DNA from: Amycolatopsis vastitatis
GTDB taxonomy: Bacteria; Actinomycetota; Actinomycetes; Mycobacteriales; Pseudonocardiaceae
DNA length: 64,000 nucleotides
Reading direction: 5' to 3'
NCBI RefSeq assembly: GCF_002234595.1
Contig: NZ_NMUL01000069.1
Span: 1-64,000 of the forward strand
Part shown: positions 8,113 to 17,397 of the stretch, piece after piece
How the letters are laid out: every line of letters starts with the position of its first letter
Position numbering within the stretch: position 1 is the first letter of the stretch
The notes under the pieces: model-generated
Seen by the model: only the letters and a program-made list of their open reading frames with translations
Told to the model about the DNA's origin: nothing
Databases searched by the model: none
Translations under genes and position numbers: made by a program

Positions 8113-8649
8113 ATGGCCGAAACCCGGAAGTTCGCCGGACTGCTGCAGACCCAGATCCGCCACGAGTTCACCGCCGCCCAGCAGTACATCGCGCTGGCCG
8201 TCTGGTTCGACGCCCGTGACCTGCCACGGCTGGCCAAGCGCTTCTACCGGCAGGCGATCGAGGAACGGAACCACGCGCTCGCGATGGTGCGCTACCTGCT
8301 CGACCGCGACCAGCCGGTGGCCATCCCGGGCACCGGCGACGTCCGGAACGACTTTTCGAGCGTGCACGAAGCGATCGAGCTGGCCTTGGCGCAGGAGCGG
8401 GCGGTCACCGCCGACATCGAGGCGATGGCGAAGGCCGCGCGGGCCGAGGAGGACTACCTCGGTGAGCAGTTCGTGGCCTGGTTCCTCAAGGAGCAGGTCG
8501 AAGAGGTGGCGCAGATGTCCACGCTGCTCACCGTGGTCGAGCGCGCCGGCGGCAACCTGTTCGAGGTCGAGAACCACCTGTTCCGCGAGTCGGCCACGGC
8601 GGTCGAGGACGCCCCGGACATGCCGGCGGTCGCGGGCGGCAAGCTCTGA
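8113..8649 (+). CDS. Ferritin (non-heme)
   Basis: A 178-residue four-helix ferritin starting with MAETRKFAGLLQTQIRHEF. Ferroxidase ligands are visible: Glu18 (HEFTAAQQY), Glu51 and His54 (EERNHA), then Glu residues around 98 (QERAVTADIE) and in the EQFVAWFLKEQVEE helix. It lacks the heme-binding Met context of bacterioferritin and matches the length of actinobacterial BfrB-type ferritins. It stores iron as ferric mineral in the cytosol and protects against Fenton chemistry. It is divergent from the SDR, and a strong hairpin follows its stop. Confidence 0.93.
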   Translation: MAETRKFAGLLQTQIRHEFTAAQQYIALAVWFDARDLPRLAKRFYRQAIEERNHALAMVRYLLDRDQPVAIPGTGDVRNDFSSVHEAIELALAQERAVTADIEAMAKAARAEEDYLGEQFVAWFLKEQVEEVAQMSTLLTVVERAGGNLFEVENHLFRESATAVEDAPDMPAVAGGKL

Positions 8650-8650
8650 C

Positions 8651-8677
8651 AGTGGCCGGGCGGCGCGCCCGGCCACT
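8651..8677 (+). terminator. Hairpin terminator after ferritin
   Basis: An 11-bp perfect stem (AGTGGCCGGGC / GCCCGGCCACT) with a 5-base loop starts two bases past the ferritin stop. A T-containing stretch (TGATCTTGTC) follows. Confidence 0.8.
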
Positions 8678-8888
8678 TGATCTTGTCAATTGATCGGTGC
8701 TTCACCTGTTCGCGCGGTCTTGCCGCGAGATCGGGTGGTCCGGTCGCGAGCCGGCTTCGGCCGGGTTTCGGACGTGCAACCATTTGCCGTCGGTGGCCGG
8801 TCCTGGGCCGCTGAGCCTAGCGCGATACGGCCGTTCGGCGTAACGGTGGAGCCCTCGCCGGCGACGGGGCCGGCGGAAGGTGGCAGCG

Positions 8889-9719
8889 ATGGCGGAGCGG
8901 TTCGACTTCACCCTCGACCCGGTCGAAGCGGACGTCCTCGGCCAAGCCCTCGGCGTGCCCGCGCGGATCTTCCCGTTCCGGTTCCGGCCGGTGCCGGGGG
9001 ATCCCCGGCGGCTGTCCGCGCTGGCGGACGACGTCGAGGCGGCGCTCGCCGGACGGCGGCTGTCCGTACGTGGCCGGCTCAACCGCGGCCTGCGCACGGC
9101 GTTCGCCCTGTTCGGCGGGCACCGGGTGCTGGTCGCCATCGCCGGGATCGACGGGCTCGGCGAAACCATCGCGGTGGCCGGGCTGACCGACGGCGCCCAG
9201 GCCCTCGGCATCACGCAGCTCGCGGCGGACGACCGGCTGGAATTTTCGCTCTTCTCGGACGAGGAGTTCGTCGAGGTGCTGGCCGGGGTGCTGCCCGCGG
9301 TGGACGGCGCGGGCGGCCCGGCCGTGTCCGTCGAGCGGCCCGCCGACGCCGAGATGTCGGCGATGCGGCGGCGTCGCCTCGCTGAAGCCGAGCACGACCA
9401 CGAGGAAACCCGCGCCTTCGACACCCTCGACGTGGGACCCCGGCTCGGTCCCGGCGGTCCGGAACCGGAAGCGCCCGACGAACTCGCCGAGGTGCTGGCG
9501 GGTCCCCGGTTCGGCGGCGGGCAGATCGTGGTGACCGGCCGGGACCGCACCGGGCGCCGGGTGGCCGCCCCCACGCTGGGTTGGGTGGACACGGCGGCGG
9601 GCCGGTACCTGGTGCACGCGGCCGCCGGGCCGAACGGTGCCGTGTCGGCACGCTACGAGCCCGCCGGCCGCGACGTCGTGGCCGGCGCGATCGGACGGGC
9701 GGTGTCCCATGTCTACTGA
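8889..9719 (+). CDS. EspG-like ESX-associated chaperone
   Basis: A 276-residue protein with a GGAAGG ribosome site eight bases before the ATG at 8889. The opening FDFTLDPVEADVLGQALG, the region FPFRFRPVPG and the hydrophobic strand VLVAIAGIDGLGETIAVAGL follow the pattern of actinobacterial EspG-family proteins. EspG is the cytosolic chaperone that binds PE/PPE-type substrates of type VII secretion systems. The downstream genes encode EspC-like and PPE-like proteins, which fits that role. The 3' end overlaps the next start by 11 bases. The family call is by pattern, not by alignment. Confidence 0.72.
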   Translation: MAERFDFTLDPVEADVLGQALGVPARIFPFRFRPVPGDPRRLSALADDVEAALAGRRLSVRGRLNRGLRTAFALFGGHRVLVAIAGIDGLGETIAVAGLTDGAQALGITQLAADDRLEFSLFSDEEFVEVLAGVLPAVDGAGGPAVSVERPADAEMSAMRRRRLAEAEHDHEETRAFDTLDVGPRLGPGGPEPEAPDELAEVLAGPRFGGGQIVVTGRDRTGRRVAAPTLGWVDTAAGRYLVHAAAGPNGAVSARYEPAGRDVVAGAIGRAVSHVY

Positions 9720-10041
9720 CGGCGGTTTCGCGGTCGGCCCCCAGGTCGGCGCCCAGCTGGTGGCGGCGCTCGACGCCGTCGCCGCGACCCTGGACGCGGA
9801 AGCGGGCCGGTGGGCGGTGCTCGGCGGGCCGCCGCGCCTCGGGGCGACCCCGGCCGGCCGGTTCGTCGCCGCCCGGATGGCCGCGACCGCGACGGACGAC
9901 CGCGGCCTGCTCACCCGGCTCGAGCGGGCCCGGACCGCGTTCCCCCAGTACGTCGAGGCGATCGAGACGGCGGCGAAGAACTACGCCGGCCGGGAGGCCG
10001 CGACGCGCGACACGATCGGCCGCCTCCACCCCGGGGCCTGA
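9709..10041 (+). CDS. Small helical ESX-associated protein, EspC-like
   Basis: A 110-residue, mostly helical protein starting at the ATG at 9709 inside the end of the EspG-like gene. The segments VGAQLVAALDAVAATLDAEAGRW and FPQYVEAIETAAKNYAGREAATRDTIGRL look like the two antiparallel helices of a type VII substrate or EspC-type protein. No WXG motif is visible, and no Tyr-x-x-x-Asp/Glu export tag is certain. Its place between EspG-like and PPE-like genes suggests it is a small secreted partner. Confidence 0.6.
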   Translation: MSTDGGFAVGPQVGAQLVAALDAVAATLDAEAGRWAVLGGPPRLGATPAGRFVAARMAATATDDRGLLTRLERARTAFPQYVEAIETAAKNYAGREAATRDTIGRLHPGA

Positions 10042-10057
10042 GCGTCGAGGAGCGCAC

Positions 10058-11767
10058 GTGTCGAGAGAACCGGACACCTGGTACGCCGGGTTCCAGCGCG
10101 CCCTCCGGCAGGTTCCCGAAACCGCTTCGGCGGGCGGGGACCTGGAGCTGCGGCCGTCCGCCGGGGTGCCGGCGACGGTGTGGGAGAACGTCTCCCACGA
10201 ACAGATGATGACCGAGATCTCGACGGACGCGAACCCGGCCGCGGTCGCCGAGTCGGCGCAGGAGTGGCTCCGCATCGGCGACGAGCTGCTGCTGCACGAG
10301 CGGGCGCTGGCCCGCGCGGTCGAGGACAGCCGCGGTGACTGGCGGGGTGCGGGCGGCGACGCCGTCCGCCGTCACCTGACGGCGGTCGGGCACTGGCTCG
10401 CCACCACCGGCCGCGGCGCGCTGTTCGCCGGGCGGCAGCAGCAGCTCCACGCGCAGGCGCTGGAGGAAGCGCGCAAGCGCATGGCGGCCAACCCGCCGGT
10501 CGAGTTCTCGGCGGAAGCGGCGAACGCGCGGCTGCAGGGCATCACCGACCCGGTCGAGTACGCCCGCCGGCTGGGCGAGGACACGCGGGCCCGCCAAGCG
10601 CAGGAAGCCGCGCACGCCGAGGCGGTGCGGATCATGACGGAGTACGACCGGACGCTGGCCCAGGCCGTGGCGACGCCGTTCTTCGCCGCGCCGCCGGACC
10701 TGCCCGGCGTTTCGGTCTCAAGTGGACAGACGATGGGTCTTCCCGGTGCGGTGCCGTCGGATTCCGTGGTGGCCGCGGAGGTTCCCGGCCGGGTGCCGCC
10801 CGGTTCGCGGGTGGATTCGCCGGTGGCGAGCGGGGTGGATTCGGTGGGGGTGGGTGGTGCCGGTGGGGTGCCGCCTGCCCGCCCGCCGGAGCAGGTGGTG
10901 GCGGCTGGGGTGGTGCCGGGCTCGCCGGTGGTGGGTGGGGTTTCGGGTTTCCGGTCGCCGGATTCGGAGGCCGCCCGCGGGGTTCCGCCTTTCCCGCAGC
11001 CGGATTCGCCGGTGGTGGGCGGAGTTCCGCGTGGCCGTCCGCCGGAGCGGGTGGTGGCGGCTGGGGTGGCGCCGGAATCGCCGGTGGCCGGTGGGGTTCC
11101 GCCGTTGCCGCAGCCGGATTCGCCCGTGGTGGGCGGGGCTCGGCCGGGGTCGCCGGTGGCGGGTGCGGCACGGTCGGATTTGCCCGTGGTGGGTGGGGTT
11201 CCGCCTTTCCCGCAGCCGGACTCGACGGCCGTGAGCGGGGCCCGCTGGGTTCCGCCGTTCCCGACGGATCCGGTCGGCGCGGGCGGAGTTCCCCCGCTCC
11301 CGCCGCCGGATCCGGCCGCGGTGAGCGGGACCGCCGGTCCCGGGCCGGTGCCTCCGGGTGGCGTCCGCGGTGGCCGGCGCCGCGACGACATCGTGCGTTC
11401 CGGGGGACCGCGAGTTCCCGAACTGCCCGAGGCGGCGCACCGCGACGATGCGCCGGGGCCGAGCAGTCCGCGCCGCGACGATGTCTTGCCGCCCGGTGCC
11501 GGGACACCGGAGCGGTCCGGGGCAGCCCTGAACAGCGGCCCCGCCCCCGACGTGCCGCGGCCCCCGGCCGGTCAGCAGGGCACCCCGGGCACGCCAGGCG
11601 CGCCGGCCGGTGTCCCGCGGGCGGGCGGCAAGCCGGCCGAGGACGAAGAACACCGCGTCGCGGACTACCTCGAAGCGGATCCGGAGCTCTTCGCCGCCGA
11701 ACAGCCGGTCGTCCCGCCCACCCTCGGCGACTGGAAGAAGAACAAGAACTGGAGGAAGAAGCCGTGA
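10058..11767 (+). CDS. PPE-like type VII substrate with Pro/Gly repeat domain
   Basis: A 569-residue protein starting at a GTG after a GAGGAG site. Residues 1-215 are helical, with a W-x-G motif in SRGDWRGAGGDAVRRH near residue 93, like the PPE/WXG helical hairpins. Residues about 225-430 are a low-complexity region made of repeats such as VVGGVPPFPQPDS, VVAAGVAPESP and RPPERVVAAG. The last 45 residues (DYLEADPELFAAEQPVVPPT then GDWKKNKNWRKKP) form a charged conserved-looking tail. It is likely an exported or surface-displayed protein. The repeat region strongly favours GTG and GTT codons. The stop overlaps the next start as GTGA. Confidence 0.7.
   Translation: MSREPDTWYAGFQRALRQVPETASAGGDLELRPSAGVPATVWENVSHEQMMTEISTDANPAAVAESAQEWLRIGDELLLHERALARAVEDSRGDWRGAGGDAVRRHLTAVGHWLATTGRGALFAGRQQQLHAQALEEARKRMAANPPVEFSAEAANARLQGITDPVEYARRLGEDTRARQAQEAAHAEAVRIMTEYDRTLAQAVATPFFAAPPDLPGVSVSSGQTMGLPGAVPSDSVVAAEVPGRVPPGSRVDSPVASGVDSVGVGGAGGVPPARPPEQVVAAGVVPGSPVVGGVSGFRSPDSEAARGVPPFPQPDSPVVGGVPRGRPPERVVAAGVAPESPVAGGVPPLPQPDSPVVGGARPGSPVAGAARSDLPVVGGVPPFPQPDSTAVSGARWVPPFPTDPVGAGGVPPLPPPDPAAVSGTAGPGPVPPGGVRGGRRRDDIVRSGGPRVPELPEAAHRDDAPGPSSPRRDDVLPPGAGTPERSGAALNSGPAPDVPRPPAGQQGTPGTPGAPAGVPRAGGKPAEDEEHRVADYLEADPELFAAEQPVVPPTLGDWKKNKNWRKKP
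10790..11330 (+). repeat. Degenerate in-frame coding repeats
   Basis: Imperfect repeats of roughly 40-60 bases carry the words GGTGGTGGGCGGGGTTCC-like, CCGCAGCCGGATTCG and GAGCAGGTGGTGGCGGCTGG-like. They encode Val/Gly/Pro-rich units such as PQPDSPVVGGVP. They make up the middle of the PPE-like gene. Repeat number probably varies between strains through slippage or recombination. Confidence 0.7.
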
Positions 11768-12069
11768 CGGGATTCGGAGTCGCCGCGGACGAGCTCACCG
11801 TCCACGCCGGACACCTCGACGCGCTCGACGCGCGGATCGCCGCGCTGACCGCCATGGCCGCCGCTTCGTCGATGCCGGGCAACGCCTACGGCTTGCTCTG
11901 CGCGTTCCTCCCGCCGATCGTGAACCCGGTGGAGGAAAAGGGAAAGGACGCCTTGGCGGCGACGGCCTCGGCCGTGCGCACCACGGCGGCCAACGTGCGC
12001 ACCGCGGCCGGGAACTACGAGCAGCGCGAAGACGCCTCCGCCCAGCCCTTCGACGACTACCTCGCCTGA
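11764..12069 (+). CDS. EspC-like small type VII protein
   Basis: A 101-residue protein with a GTG start overlapping the previous stop. It opens GFGVAADELTVHAGHLDALDARIAAL and ends TASAVRTTAANVRTAAGNYEQREDASAQPF, two long amphipathic helices with a Pro-containing loop between (FLPPIVNPVEEKG). This is the layout of the EspC-type family, which is exported through ESX systems. It is a second small substrate in the locus and probably coexpressed with the PPE-like protein and the YbaB-like protein that follows. Confidence 0.7.
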   Translation: MTGFGVAADELTVHAGHLDALDARIAALTAMAAASSMPGNAYGLLCAFLPPIVNPVEEKGKDALAATASAVRTTAANVRTAAGNYEQREDASAQPFDDYLA

Positions 12070-12080
12070 GAGGAACCACC

Positions 12081-12533
12081 ATGACCGGCGTGATGGCGAT
12101 GAGCGGGAGCCCCGACGAAGCGCGGGCGCACCTCGACCAGTGGGCGGCCGGCCTCAGCGCGAAGGCCGAGAAGTACGAATCGGTGGCCCGGCGGACCGGG
12201 GACCTGCGCCTGAGCGCGACCAGCGTGTCGGACTTCGTGCGGGTGACCGTCCGGGCCGACGGCAGCGTCACCGACCTCGAGTTCGGGCCCAAGGCGCGCA
12301 CCGTCCCGATGCCCGAGCTGGCCGCGCTGATCCTCGGCACCATGCGCCGGGCGCAGGCCGGGATCGCCGGGCGGGTCGGCGAGGTGCTGGCCGCCGAACT
12401 CGGCGACGACGACCCGCAAACCCGCGAGCTGATGCTGGCCGACCTGCGCGGCCGGTTCCCCGATCCCGGCGACGAACCGCCGGAGCCCGAAAGCGGCGAC
12501 GAAGCCGCCGCCCAAGACGACGAGCCGTGGTGA
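12081..12533 (+). CDS. YbaB/EbfC-like DNA-binding protein
   Basis: A 150-residue protein with an AGAGGAA ribosome site before the ATG. The core SATSVSDFVRVTVRADGSVTDLEFGPKART then ELAALILGTMRRAQAGIAGRVGEVLAAEL follows the YbaB/EbfC fold, a nucleoid-associated dimer. In Pseudonocardiaceae such proteins are often found beside WXG/EspC genes, as here. The C-terminus is acidic (PEPESGDEAAAQDDEPW). It may regulate or scaffold the secretion locus; a specific role is not known. Confidence 0.75.
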   Translation: MTGVMAMSGSPDEARAHLDQWAAGLSAKAEKYESVARRTGDLRLSATSVSDFVRVTVRADGSVTDLEFGPKARTVPMPELAALILGTMRRAQAGIAGRVGEVLAAELGDDDPQTRELMLADLRGRFPDPGDEPPEPESGDEAAAQDDEPW

Positions 12534-12540
12534 TCCGGAC

Positions 12541-15500
12541 GTGACCGACCCCGCGTTCACCGGCGCCTCGCTGCTGGAATCCGCCGACGACCTGAAGTCC
12601 GCCATCGACAGCGGAGACTGGGCCGCCGGCGCCCTCGCCGCCACCAGCGCCGGCCTCGACGCGCTCGGCGCGGTGATGGACCCCTTCGGCACGATCCTCG
12701 CCCAAGGGGTCGGCTGGCTGATGGAGCACGTCGGCCCGCTGAAGGAGGCTCTGGACGCGCTCGCCGGCGACCCGGGCCAGATCTCCGCGCACGCCGAGAC
12801 GTGGCAGGCCGTCGGCGCCCAGCTGGCGGAGATCGGGACCGACCTGACCGCGATGGCCGCCGCCGACACGCCGAACTGGACCGGGCCGGCGGCCGACGCC
12901 TACCACGAACGGACCGCGGACACCGCGAAGCTGCTCCTGGCTTCGCAGAACGCCGCCGAGGGGGCGGCGGGCGGGGTGCGGGCCGCGGGCGAACTGGTGG
13001 CGGCGGTCCGGGGGCTGGTCCGCGACATCATCGCCGAGCTGGTCGGCCGGCTGGTCAGCTGGGCGCTGCAGGCCCTCGCCACCCTGGGCATCGGGCTGAC
13101 CTGGGTGGTGCCGCAGGTGGTCCGCGCCGTCGCCTCGACCGGCGCGAAGATCGCGAGCGTCACCGGCCGGGTGGTCGACGCGCTGGGCAAGCTGATCCCG
13201 CTGCTGAAGCGGGCGGGCGACGTCTTCGGCGACGCTTCCACGGCCCTGCGGCACGTCGACGCCGGATCGGTCACACCCGCGCACGCGGCCGGGGACCTGC
13301 CGCCGAGGCCACGGGCCGCCGAGACGCTGCCCGGAGACGGCGGCTCGACCACGCCGTCCCACACCGGCGAAGCTCTGCCGGACACTCCCGCCACCACACC
13401 GAAACCGTCCACTCCGGACACTCCAGCCACCACGCCGTCGGGAACGCGGCCGTTGAGCGACCGCGGCAACCCCGCCGAACACGACGTCCCGGTGAAGGAC
13501 CGCACCCTCTGCGCCGACCCGATCGACGTCGCCACCGGCTGGGTCGTCCTGACCCAGGACGACGCCCACTTCGCCGGTGCCCTGCCGCTCGTCGTGTCAC
13601 GCACCCACATCTCGTCGTACCGCTACGGCCGCCTCTTCGGGCCGTCCTGGGCTTCGACGCTCGACCAGCGCCTGGAAGCCGGGCCCGGCGGACTGCACCT
13701 GGCCCTGGCCGACGGCACGCTGCTGACCTTCCCGGTGCCGTCAGGCGACGCCCTCGTGGTCCCGGATACCGGCCCGCGGCTGCGGCTGTGGCGGGACGGC
13801 ACCGGGTACGCCGTCGGCGATCCGGACACCGAACGGCTGCTGTTCTTCGCAGAAGACGGCCGGTTGCGCGCGCTCGGCGACGGGGACGGCAACCACGTCG
13901 TGATCGGCTACGACGACGCCGGCCTGCCCGCCGAACTGCGGCACTCCGGTGGCTACCGGCTGCTCGTCGAGACCGGGGACGGCCTGGTGACCGCCCTCCG
14001 CCTGCCCGGCGCGGACACCCCGCTGGCCCGCTACGCCTACGACGCGCGGCGGCGGCTCACCGAGGTCGTCGACGATCGCGGCGTCCCGACGACGTTCACC
14101 TACGACACCGACGGCCGGATCGTCCGCTGGGAGGACTGCGCCGGCCGCTGGTACCGCTACGGCTTCGACGCCGAAGGCCGGTGCGTCCGCACCGAAAGCG
14201 ACGGCGGCCACCTCGACTGCGCCCTGGAATACGAAAACCGCGTCACCCGGCTCACGAACTCCCTCGGCGCGACCACGACCTACCGGCTCGACGAACGCCT
14301 GCGCGTGATCGCCGAAACCGGTCCGCTCGGCCATACGTCCACAGTGGACCTCGACGAGCACGGCCGGGTCCGGGGCCGCACCGATCCGCTCGGCCGCACC
14401 ACGACGTACGAACTCGACGACGCGGGCAACGTCGTGCGCGTGACCAGGCCGGACGGCGGTGTCGCGGTCGCCGAGTACGACGAGCGCGGCCGTCCGGTGC
14501 TGCGGATGGGGCCCGACGGCGAGGTCTGGCGGCGGGAGTACGACCCGCGCGGCAAGCTCGTGCGCACCATCGACCCGCTGGGCGCGGTCACCGAGTACGG
14601 GTACGACGACGCGGGCGGCATCGCCACCGTCACCGACGCGCTCGGCGGGGTCACCCGGTTCGAGAACAACGCGGCGGGGCTGCCGGTCGCGGTCACCGAC
14701 CCGCTCGGCGCCGTCACCCGCTACGAGTACGACGCCTTCGGCCGCGTCACCACGGTGGTCACCCCGCTCGGCGCCGTGACCAGGCTGCGCTGGGCGCCCG
14801 GCGGGGACCTGCGGGAGCGGATCGACCCGGACGGCGCCACCTGGCGCTGGTCCGACGCCGCTTCGGGCACCGCCGAGGACGCCGTCGACGCGCGGGGCCT
14901 GGTCAGCCGGACCGAGTTCGGCCCGTTCGACCTGCCGGTCGCCGAGACGGGACCGGACGGGCACCGGCTCGAGTACGCCTACGACACCGAACTGCGGCTC
15001 GTCGCGGTGACCGACGAGCAAGGGCTCGTGTGGCGCTACACCTACGACGCCGCCGGGAACGCGATCGAGGAGACCGACTTCAACGGCCGCACCACGCGCT
15101 ACGGCTACGACGCCGCGGGGCAGCTCGTCCGGATCGACCGGGCCGACGGCGGGACCATCCTGCTCGAACGCGACGTCCTCGGCCGGATCGTCACCCGCCG
15201 CGCGGGCCCCGACGTGGCCGTCTTCGCCTACGACAGCGCGGACCGGATGATCTCCGCACGCAACGACGTCGCCGAGGTCCGCTTCGACCACGACCCGCTC
15301 GGCCGGGTGGTGGCGGAGTCCGTCAACGGCCGCGTGGTGCACTCGGAGTACGACGCCCTCGGACGCCGGACCGTCCGGCGGACACCCGCGGGCGGGCACG
15401 CCGTCTTCACCTACGACGCGGCGGGGCGGCCGGTGGCGCTGCGCACCGGCTCCCGGGAGCTGCGCTTCGGCTACGACCGGGGCGGGCGGGAAGTGTCCCG

Positions 15501-17295
15501 GCGCCTCGGGCACGCGAAGCTGCGGCAGTGGTGGGATCCCCAGGACCGGCTGATCGGGCAGGCGGTCGTCGCCGGCGAGCGGACCACCCAGCGGCGCGAG
15601 TACGCCTACCTGCCCGACGGGCACCTCGCCGCGGTCTCGGACGCGCTGTCCGGCCCGCGGACCCTGTCCGTCGACGCCGCCGGGCGGGTGTCCTCGGTGA
15701 CCGGGCCCGCGTGGCAGGAGGAGTACGCCTACAGCGCGTCCGGCGCCATCACGCACGCGAATGGCGGGCCGCGCCGGTACGAGGGCACGCTGCTGACCGC
15801 CGCCGGCGACACGGTTTACCGGCACGACGCCCTCGGCCGCACGGTCGAGCGGCAGCGGCACGGCCGGACCTGGCGCTACCACTGGAACTCCGACGACCGG
15901 CTCACCACGGTCGGCACCCCGGACGGCGACCGGTGGGTCTACCACTACGACGCGCTCGGGCGCCGGATCGCGAAGCTGCGGTTCGACCGCGGCGGTCGGC
16001 TCGCCGAGCGGATCGGGTTCACCTGGGACGGCACCGACCTGGCCGAGGAAAACCACGCCGGGCTGACCGTCGGGTGGGACACCGAACCGGGTGCCGGACG
16101 GCCGATCGCGCAGACCGAGCGCCGGCGCACCGGCGAGCGGTTCCACGCGGTCGTCACCGACCTGGTCGGCACGCCGTCCGAGCTCGTCGACGAGGCGGGC
16201 GACGTCGCCTGGCACCCGCGCGCCACGCTGTGGGGCCAGGTCGCCGACGAGCCGGCGCGGGCCTGGACGCCGCTGCGGTTCCCCGGCCAGTACCACGACC
16301 GGGAAACCGGGCTGCACTACAACTTCCACCGCTACTACGACCCGGAAACCGGCCGCTACCTGAGCCACGACCCGCTCGGCCTCGGCCCGGCGCCGGACTC
16401 GCTGGCCTACGTGGCCAACCCGACCCACCGGATCGACCCCCTCGGCCTCACCGGCGTCACGCCGTGCCAGGCGAGCGGAAGCGGGGGCGGCAAACGGCCG
16501 CCGGGCAGCAATCCGGGGCTGCTGCCGGGTTCGTCGGGGCCACAGCCGCCGAAGCGGGCCAAGACCAGCTACGACGACGGCACCCACGGCGCGAAGGGCC
16601 GCGAGCAGAAGCGGCTCACGGACCTGTTCGACAACCGGCTGAAGGCGCCGGGCGGACCGGCGAAGGGCAAGGTCAGCGGCGACACCCACCAGTCGGAGCA
16701 CCCGATCGGCTACGAGGTGCTCGGCCGCGGCAGCGACGCCAAGCGCGGGGCGGGGGAGCAGCAGAAACTGCTGGAGAACCACGCCCCGGCGTACCAGGAG
16801 GAACTGCGGTCGCACCGGGAGCACATCGGCACGGGCACCAGTTCCCGCACGGCGCCGTCCGGGTTCACCGCCCAGTCCTACCGCGACTCGCAGCGCAACG
16901 CCCTGGAAGCGGGCGACCCGAACACGGCCCTGCAGCTCAACCAGCTCGACTACGCCCACCAGCCGACGTTCCACGGCAAGACGGGCACGCTCGAGGGGGA
17001 CATCGCGGACAACTCGTTCCACCACATGGTCGACAAGTCGGTGGGCAAGGGCGTCACGTACGCGACGGGCAAGGGCGTCAACGAAACCACCCCGCCGCTG
17101 AGCACGCACGACGCGCGGGAGCTCCACGCGGCGCGCGACGCCGCGCGCACCGGGCGGTTCCCGGATCACCAGTCGTACGAGGAAGAACTCGAGGACATCC
17201 ACCTGCGTACCTACCGCGACCCGACGCCGAAGGACTGGGAGGCGTTGGAACGCGGCGGCTACGAGAAGCCGGTCCACGACTCCGACGACGACTGA
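12541..17295 (+). CDS. Rhs-repeat polymorphic toxin with WXG-like export domain
   Basis: A 1,584-residue protein. Residues 1-230 are a WXG100-like helical domain with PNWTG at residues 111-115 and hydrophobic helices, which marks it for type VII export. A Pro/Thr linker follows. Near residue 324 a DUF6531-like entry motif (CADPIDVATGWVVL) begins the Rhs/YD shell, with dozens of YD motifs such as YDDAG and YDAFGRV. The shell ends at the conserved YLSHDPLGL and DPLGLT motifs near residues 1272-1300. The 285-residue tip contains THQSEHPIGYEVLGRG, QSYRDSQRNALEAGD and FHHMVDKSVGKG. It is His/Glu-rich and matches no toxin family I know. Contact-dependent antibacterial toxicity is the likely role. 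No immunity gene is apparent downstream. Confidence 0.88.
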   Translation: MTDPAFTGASLLESADDLKSAIDSGDWAAGALAATSAGLDALGAVMDPFGTILAQGVGWLMEHVGPLKEALDALAGDPGQISAHAETWQAVGAQLAEIGTDLTAMAAADTPNWTGPAADAYHERTADTAKLLLASQNAAEGAAGGVRAAGELVAAVRGLVRDIIAELVGRLVSWALQALATLGIGLTWVVPQVVRAVASTGAKIASVTGRVVDALGKLIPLLKRAGDVFGDASTALRHVDAGSVTPAHAAGDLPPRPRAAETLPGDGGSTTPSHTGEALPDTPATTPKPSTPDTPATTPSGTRPLSDRGNPAEHDVPVKDRTLCADPIDVATGWVVLTQDDAHFAGALPLVVSRTHISSYRYGRLFGPSWASTLDQRLEAGPGGLHLALADGTLLTFPVPSGDALVVPDTGPRLRLWRDGTGYAVGDPDTERLLFFAEDGRLRALGDGDGNHVVIGYDDAGLPAELRHSGGYRLLVETGDGLVTALRLPGADTPLARYAYDARRRLTEVVDDRGVPTTFTYDTDGRIVRWEDCAGRWYRYGFDAEGRCVRTESDGGHLDCALEYENRVTRLTNSLGATTTYRLDERLRVIAETGPLGHTSTVDLDEHGRVRGRTDPLGRTTTYELDDAGNVVRVTRPDGGVAVAEYDERGRPVLRMGPDGEVWRREYDPRGKLVRTIDPLGAVTEYGYDDAGGIATVTDALGGVTRFENNAAGLPVAVTDPLGAVTRYEYDAFGRVTTVVTPLGAVTRLRWAPGGDLRERIDPDGATWRWSDAASGTAEDAVDARGLVSRTEFGPFDLPVAETGPDGHRLEYAYDTELRLVAVTDEQGLVWRYTYDAAGNAIEETDFNGRTTRYGYDAAGQLVRIDRADGGTILLERDVLGRIVTRRAGPDVAVFAYDSADRMISARNDVAEVRFDHDPLGRVVAESVNGRVVHSEYDALGRRTVRRTPAGGHAVFTYDAAGRPVALRTGSRELRFGYDRGGREVSRRLGHAKLRQWWDPQDRLIGQAVVAGERTTQRREYAYLPDGHLAAVSDALSGPRTLSVDAAGRVSSVTGPAWQEEYAYSASGAITHANGGPRRYEGTLLTAAGDTVYRHDALGRTVERQRHGRTWRYHWNSDDRLTTVGTPDGDRWVYHYDALGRRIAKLRFDRGGRLAERIGFTWDGTDLAEENHAGLTVGWDTEPGAGRPIAQTERRRTGERFHAVVTDLVGTPSELVDEAGDVAWHPRATLWGQVADEPARAWTPLRFPGQYHDRETGLHYNFHRYYDPETGRYLSHDPLGLGPAPDSLAYVANPTHRIDPLGLTGVTPCQASGSGGGKRPPGSNPGLLPGSSGPQPPKRAKTSYDDGTHGAKGREQKRLTDLFDNRLKAPGGPAKGKVSGDTHQSEHPIGYEVLGRGSDAKRGAGEQQKLLENHAPAYQEELRSHREHIGTGTSSRTAPSGFTAQSYRDSQRNALEAGDPNTALQLNQLDYAHQPTFHGKTGTLEGDIADNSFHHMVDKSVGKGVTYATGKGVNETTPPLSTHDARELHAARDAARTGRFPDHQSYEEELEDIHLRTYRDPTPKDWEALERGGYEKPVHDSDDD

Positions 17296-17377
17296 TTCTC
17301 CGGCGGCGGGATTGCGCTGCGTAGCCGACCGTTGTCAGCGAGCGGCATGCGGGTTTAAGCTGTGGCCAACAAACGAA
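17296..17377. other. Intergenic region after the Rhs toxin gene
   Basis: The stretch between the toxin stop and the first operator of the arabinoxylan operon shows no reading frame that could encode an immunity protein and no strong hairpin. The whole gap to the next gene is under 200 bases. Confidence 0.6.
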
Positions 17378-17391
17378 TGTTATCGCTAACA
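17378..17391. promoter_or_regulatory. LacI-family operator upstream of GH62 operon
   Basis: TGTTATCGCTAACA is a 14-bp palindrome with TGTTA/TAACA arms around a central CG. This is the form used by many LacI-family sugar repressors. It lies about 100 bases before the GH62 start, upstream of two further palindromes. An arabinose or arabinoxylan-responsive LacI protein is likely, but none is encoded in the window. Confidence 0.6.
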
Positions 17392-17397
17392 GGATAG

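Noticed and set aside
13741..17277. Very long open frame on the minus strand opposite the Rhs toxin gene
   Set aside because: Composition is Arg/Gly/Val-rich without domains. It is the usual antisense shadow of a GC-rich gene whose plus-strand product is clearly Rhs.
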